From contig DAIUFH010000014.1 of the NCBI GenBank assembly GCA_036844705.1, forward strand, positions 1-36,807: a stretch of 36,807 bases of DNA, given 5' to 3'. The translations under genes and the position numbers were made by a program. The notes below the pieces were generated by a model that was not told where the DNA came from, did no database searches, and was given only the letters and a program-made list of their open reading frames with translations. The stretch comes from DAIUFH01 sp036844705 (lineage in GTDB: Bacteria > Bacillota > Clostridia > Tissierellales > Tissierellaceae). This document shows, piece by piece, positions 34,169 through 36,807 of this stretch (position 1 is the stretch's first letter; each line of letters opens with the position of its first letter).

Positions 34169-35011
34169 ATGTTAGATAATAAATGGGAAAATGCATCCAG
34201 ACCTACAGATGAGTCTGGCAAGCAATATCATATACAATGTGGAGTAGGAGATGTAGCACGTTATTGCTTACTTCCAGGTGATCCAAAGAGAGTAGGCAAG
34301 ATTGCAGAAATGTGGGACAGTGCCAACTTAGTTGCAGATTACAGAGAGCATGTTACCTATACAGGTAAAATTGGAGATATGGATATTTCTGCTTGCTCAA
34401 CAGGAGCAGGAGGGGGTTCCACAGCAAGTGCCATAGAAGATTTGGCTGAAATAGGTTGTGACACTTTAATTCGTGTTGGAACCTGTGGTACTATACAAAA
34501 TAATATCAAGCCAGGAGATTTAATTATAAGCAGTGGAGCTGTAAGGATGGAAGGCACCAGTGATGGTTATGTATTAAATTCCTATCCGGCAACAGCTAAT
34601 TATGAAGTAACTATGGCTCTTATTGAGGCTGCAGAAATATTGGGGTATACATACCATGTTGGTATTGGTTATACAGCATCCTCTTTCTTTTGTGGGCAAG
34701 GTAGACCAGGATATAAAGGCTATAGTCAAAGCTTTATGAAATCAATAATTCCTGACATGCAAGCAGCAGGAGTTCTTAATATTGAGATGGAAGCTGCTAC
34801 TGTACTTACTATTAGCTCATTGTATAAATTAAGAGCTGGTGCTATTTTTACAGTAGTTGCAAATCGTGTTGACAATTCCTTTAAATATGATAAGAGTTCT
34901 ACTGATCAAAATATAGAAGTTGCAAATTTAGCTATGCAAATTCTTCATAAATGGGATAAACTAAAAGAAGAATCTGGTAAGAAGTTCTTTTATCCTTCAC
35001 TCTTAAAATAA
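34169..35011 (+). CDS. Nucleoside phosphorylase (PNP/UDP family 1, uridine-phosphorylase-like)
   Basis: A 280-residue nucleoside phosphorylase that splits nucleosides with phosphate into base and ribose-1-phosphate. Family blocks are LLPGDPKRV (GDP at 37-39), STGAGGGSTA (77-86, phosphate and ribose site), RVGTCGTIQ (102-110) and NIEMEAATVL (206-211 EMEAAT). The FCGQGRPGYKG stretch near residue 174, followed by MKSIIPDMQAAGVLN, resembles the Udp subgroup more than DeoD, but uridine, inosine or a broad range cannot be decided by eye. It is the last gene of the importer operon. The start follows AGGAGGAG. A terminator lies 32-70 bases after the stop. Confidence 0.9.
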   Translation: MLDNKWENASRPTDESGKQYHIQCGVGDVARYCLLPGDPKRVGKIAEMWDSANLVADYREHVTYTGKIGDMDISACSTGAGGGSTASAIEDLAEIGCDTLIRVGTCGTIQNNIKPGDLIISSGAVRMEGTSDGYVLNSYPATANYEVTMALIEAAEILGYTYHVGIGYTASSFFCGQGRPGYKGYSQSFMKSIIPDMQAAGVLNIEMEAATVLTISSLYKLRAGAIFTVVANRVDNSFKYDKSSTDQNIEVANLAMQILHKWDKLKEESGKKFFYPSLLK

Positions 35012-35042
35012 TTTGTTAGAAAATAAAATATTTAAGCTATAT

Positions 35043-35081
35043 AAAAATAGGTGCTGGTAATAAAATCGACATCTATTTTTT
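35043..35081 (+). terminator. Terminator of the nucleoside importer operon
   Basis: AAAAATAGGTG (35043-35053) pairs with CATCTATTTTT (35070-35080), one G-T pair, with a 16-base loop and T-run end. It is moderately strong and placed just after the phosphorylase gene. Confidence 0.65.
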
Positions 35082-35146
35082 GACGTGTATTTGTAACTTA
35101 CTTGTAACTTCTATGTAACCATCTTTAGTTATTTACTTGATATAAT
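35081..35146 (+). promoter_or_regulatory. Three phased TGTAAC repeats and -10 before the stalk-domain protein
   Basis: TGTAAC occurs at 35092-35097, 35103-35108 and 35114-35119, an exact 11-base period. Weaker copies in the same phase are TGACGT (35081-35086) and TTAGTT (35125-35130). A TATAAT (35141-35146) follows, and no recognisable -35 is present. Tandem half-sites at 11-bp spacing are the usual layout for OmpR/PhoB-family response regulators (for example Pho boxes), which suggests activator-dependent expression. Confidence 0.6.
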
Positions 35147-35175
35147 ATATCCATAATGTACTAGGAGGTATTTTA

Positions 35176-36150
35176 ATGAAGAAATCTAATAAAAATCTTG
35201 TTTTATCATTAGCTGCAGCTATGGTACTAAGTCCTGTTGCTGTGAGTGCGGTTTCTGCGATACCAACAGATTCGGCTATAGAATCTCCAGTTCTTGAAAA
35301 TGATGAAATAAGAATGAGTGAATATGTTGAAATTACAGGTAAAATTGAAGAGATAACAAATGCAGATGGAACTTTATCTATATTGGTTAAAAATAATAAT
35401 GAAGAAGGTTTAGATTCGATTATAGCTTATGTAGATGACAGTGTAATCTTATTAAGTAAGGAAAAAAAGGATTATATCGATATTAAAGATTTAGAAGTAG
35501 GGATGGAAGTTTCTGTATTCTATCATAAGGATACAGTAATGACCAAGAGTTTGCCACCTATGCTTTGGCCAGATGTTGTTGTAATTGATGATGCTGAAGA
35601 AAATATGAGTGTAATGGTCTCTAAGTTTGATAAGGAATTACTAAATGCTGAAAAGGATATGTATATACGAATATCCGAAGACACTATTATAGTTGATAAG
35701 GATGGAAATAAAGTAGATAAATCTGATTTAACTGATAAAGATCTAATAGTTTTTTATGATATCGTATTGTTGAGTTATCCAGGTCAAACTTCACCTAAAA
35801 AGATAATTGTTCTTCCTGATAGAGAAAATGCAGCTATTGATGATACAGTGGAAGTTAAAGAAATATCGTTAAAGGATGAACTTATTAAGAATGATGAAGG
35901 AGTTACTATGATTCCACTAAGAGCTGTTGCGGAAAGTCTTGGCTATGAAGTATTATGGAATCAGGAAAAAAATACTGTTGAGTTAGTAAAAGAATCTCAA
36001 CATACGGCTGTAGTTATTGGAGAAAATGAGAATGGTAATACACCTGTTTTAGTTGATTCAAAGACATATGTACCATTAAGCTTTGCGGAAGAAATATTGA
36101 AAGTAAATGTTGAATTATTAGAAGATGGAAACGTAAAAATTTTTGAATAA
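35176..36150 (+). CDS. Secreted protein with copper-amine-oxidase-N-like stalk domain
   Basis: A 324-residue exported protein. A classical signal peptide occupies about residues 1-28 (NKNLVLSLAAAMVLSPVAVSAVSA). Residues about 50-225 form an uncharacterised acidic region with repeated beta-type segments. The C-terminal 80 residues (MIPLRAVAESLGYEVLWNQ, then YVPLSFAEEILKV) match the Cu_amine_oxidN1-type stalk domain found at the surface of many Bacillota. No catalytic residues of an amine oxidase are present, and the domain name does not imply that activity. The start follows TAGGAGG. Its promoter region has three 11-bp-phased repeats, suggesting two-component control. The function is unknown. 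Confidence 0.82.
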   Translation: MKKSNKNLVLSLAAAMVLSPVAVSAVSAIPTDSAIESPVLENDEIRMSEYVEITGKIEEITNADGTLSILVKNNNEEGLDSIIAYVDDSVILLSKEKKDYIDIKDLEVGMEVSVFYHKDTVMTKSLPPMLWPDVVVIDDAEENMSVMVSKFDKELLNAEKDMYIRISEDTIIVDKDGNKVDKSDLTDKDLIVFYDIVLLSYPGQTSPKKIIVLPDRENAAIDDTVEVKEISLKDELIKNDEGVTMIPLRAVAESLGYEVLWNQEKNTVELVKESQHTAVVIGENENGNTPVLVDSKTYVPLSFAEEILKVNVELLEDGNVKIFE

Positions 36151-36168
36151 TTTAATCAAGATTTGTAT

Positions 36169-36203
36169 AAAAAGGTTCTGTTAAGTGATTGCAGAACCTT
36201 TTT
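36169..36203 (+). terminator. Terminator after the stalk-domain gene
   Basis: AAAAAGGTTCTG (36169-36180) pairs perfectly with CAGAACCTTTTT (36192-36203) with an 11-base loop, ending in a T-run: a standard intrinsic terminator 18 bases after the stop. Confidence 0.9.
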
Positions 36204-36243
36204 ATATGAAACACTATTTTTATGATTAAAATTATACAAAATA

Positions 36244-36252
36244 TGGTATAAT
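36244..36252 (+). promoter_or_regulatory. Extended -10 promoter of the small Lys-rich gene
   Basis: TGGTATAAT (36244-36252) is an extended -10 with a perfect TATAAT. No good -35 is seen at the expected distance. It would start transcription near 36259, about 85 bases before the ATG at 36344. Confidence 0.55.
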
Positions 36253-36343
36253 TTAATAGAGTATATCTGGGGGTTTCCTATTATTCGTGCACATAAAATT
36301 TAGGCTACTATTAAAATAATATTTTTATAAAGGAGTGTTTTAT

Positions 36344-36478
36344 ATGGCCGATAAGAATATTAAGAACAAGGAAGCAAAGAAGAAAAAGAAAGTACTTGAA
36401 TTAAGACCTACCCCTTCTTTTGTTAACCAGGTAGAAACAGAGCCGGAATTAGTTCCAAAGAAAAAGAAAAAAGCTTAG
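36344..36478 (+). CDS. Small lysine-rich protein of 44 residues, unknown function
   Basis: An ATG at 36344 follows AAAGGAGTG at ideal spacing and opens a 44-codon frame ending TAG. The product begins MADKNIKNKEAKKKKKV, has a middle acidic and Pro-containing part (ELRPTPSFVNQVETEPELVP) and ends in KKKKKA. About 16 of 44 residues are lysine, and no hydrophobic segment is present. It has its own promoter-like sequence and a strong terminator, so it looks like a real monocistronic gene. It may bind nucleic acid or an acidic partner. I do not recognise a family. Confidence 0.6.
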   Translation: MADKNIKNKEAKKKKKVLELRPTPSFVNQVETEPELVPKKKKKA

Positions 36479-36550
36479 TAGACAAGAAAAGGAATTTGGT
36501 TAGAATACCATGTTTCTTTCGCCAGTATTTCATTTTTATTTGATTCATTA

Positions 36551-36590
36551 AAAAATCCTTATTTCAATTTGGAAATAAGGATTTTTTTTT
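36551..36590. terminator. Strong intrinsic terminator after the small gene
   Basis: A perfect 15-bp stem, AAAAATCCTTATTTC (36551-36565) with GAAATAAGGATTTTT (36572-36586), a six-base loop and a T-run to 36590. With A-runs at its other edge it could act on both strands. Confidence 0.9.
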
Positions 36591-36807
36591 CGAATAATAT
36601 CGCTGATAGTACTAAAATTATGATAGCAATCAATGAATACCTTCAGTAGAACATTTATTAATAAAAAGGATTTATGACTTTTTTGTAGAATATAAATGCA
36701 AGAAGACAAAGTTTTATTTTTATAATTTTTATAATGATTTATTCAAGGATTTCCTTTAGTAAAGTAAATATAATTACGTGGTTATTCGTATGTAAAGCAA
36801 TACTATA
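36591..36807. other. Window end without a recognisable gene
   Basis: This AT-rich stretch shows no supported open frame on either strand, no ribosome site with a start, and no clear hairpin. It is cut by the window edge, so it may be the upstream region of a gene outside. Confidence 0.5.

Noticed and set aside
35900..36150. Copper amine oxidase activity from the C-terminal domain match
   Set aside because: Only the N-terminal stalk-type domain is present; catalytic parts of the oxidase are missing.

Overview
The window looks like chromosome from a low-GC, anaerobic Bacillota, most likely an amino-acid-fermenting clostridium. This is inferred from the AT-rich DNA, strong AGGAGG-type ribosome sites with frequent TTG and GTG starts, T-box leaders, a double-cubane-cluster reductase with its ATPase, pyruvate:ferredoxin oxidoreductase and methionine gamma-lyase. 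A Tissierella/Sedimentibacter-type relative is possible, but I cannot name the species. No rRNA, tRNA, CRISPR array, insertion sequence or phage gene is visible.

Left part (1-6215, + strand): a two-gene ABC exporter, galU, a split chromate-type transporter (two half-size CHR proteins), then a YjiM-type double-cubane-cluster reductase with its YjiL/HgdC-type ATPase activator.

Amino-acid synthesis block (6216-12087, + strand): two T-box riboswitches in series. In the first the specifier triplet reads CCA (Pro), and it controls a TIGR00300-type ornithine cyclodeaminase, which would make proline from ornithine. In the second the triplet reads TCC (Ser), and it controls a class V aminotransferase (probable phosphoserine aminotransferase), a short SerA, a DUF1015 protein and possibly a nitroreductase. 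A bidirectional terminator separates this block from the convergent mprF.

Methionine catabolic block (about 14860-22924, + strand): a sigma-54 promoter precedes an ACT-PAS-AAA+-Fis activator, followed by an NhaC-family transporter, methionine gamma-lyase and a 1173-residue 2-oxoacid:ferredoxin oxidoreductase. Together they can import methionine, cleave it to methanethiol, ammonia and 2-oxobutyrate, and oxidise the 2-oxobutyrate to propionyl-CoA. A CBS-ACT protein and nagB follow.

Nucleoside block (about 24524-35080): on the minus strand, a class V aminotransferase with its own promoter, and gntR followed by an L-fucose-isomerase-fold protein and an ATZ/TRZ-type amidohydrolase. Divergently on the plus strand lie a BMP-type nucleoside ABC importer (lipoprotein, double ATPase, two permeases) and a nucleoside phosphorylase. 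The two opposed promoters each carry a near-identical element, TTGGATGTCC(A/T)A, at the transcription start. This ties the isomerase-like protein and the amidohydrolase to nucleoside uptake, and suggests a salvage or catabolic pathway that I cannot name. This cluster is the best candidate for an undescribed system.

Right end: a secreted protein with a copper-amine-oxidase-N-like domain, behind three 11-bp-phased TGTAAC repeats, and a 44-residue lysine-rich small protein with a strong ribosome site and terminator. Nothing further is recognisable from 36600 to the end.
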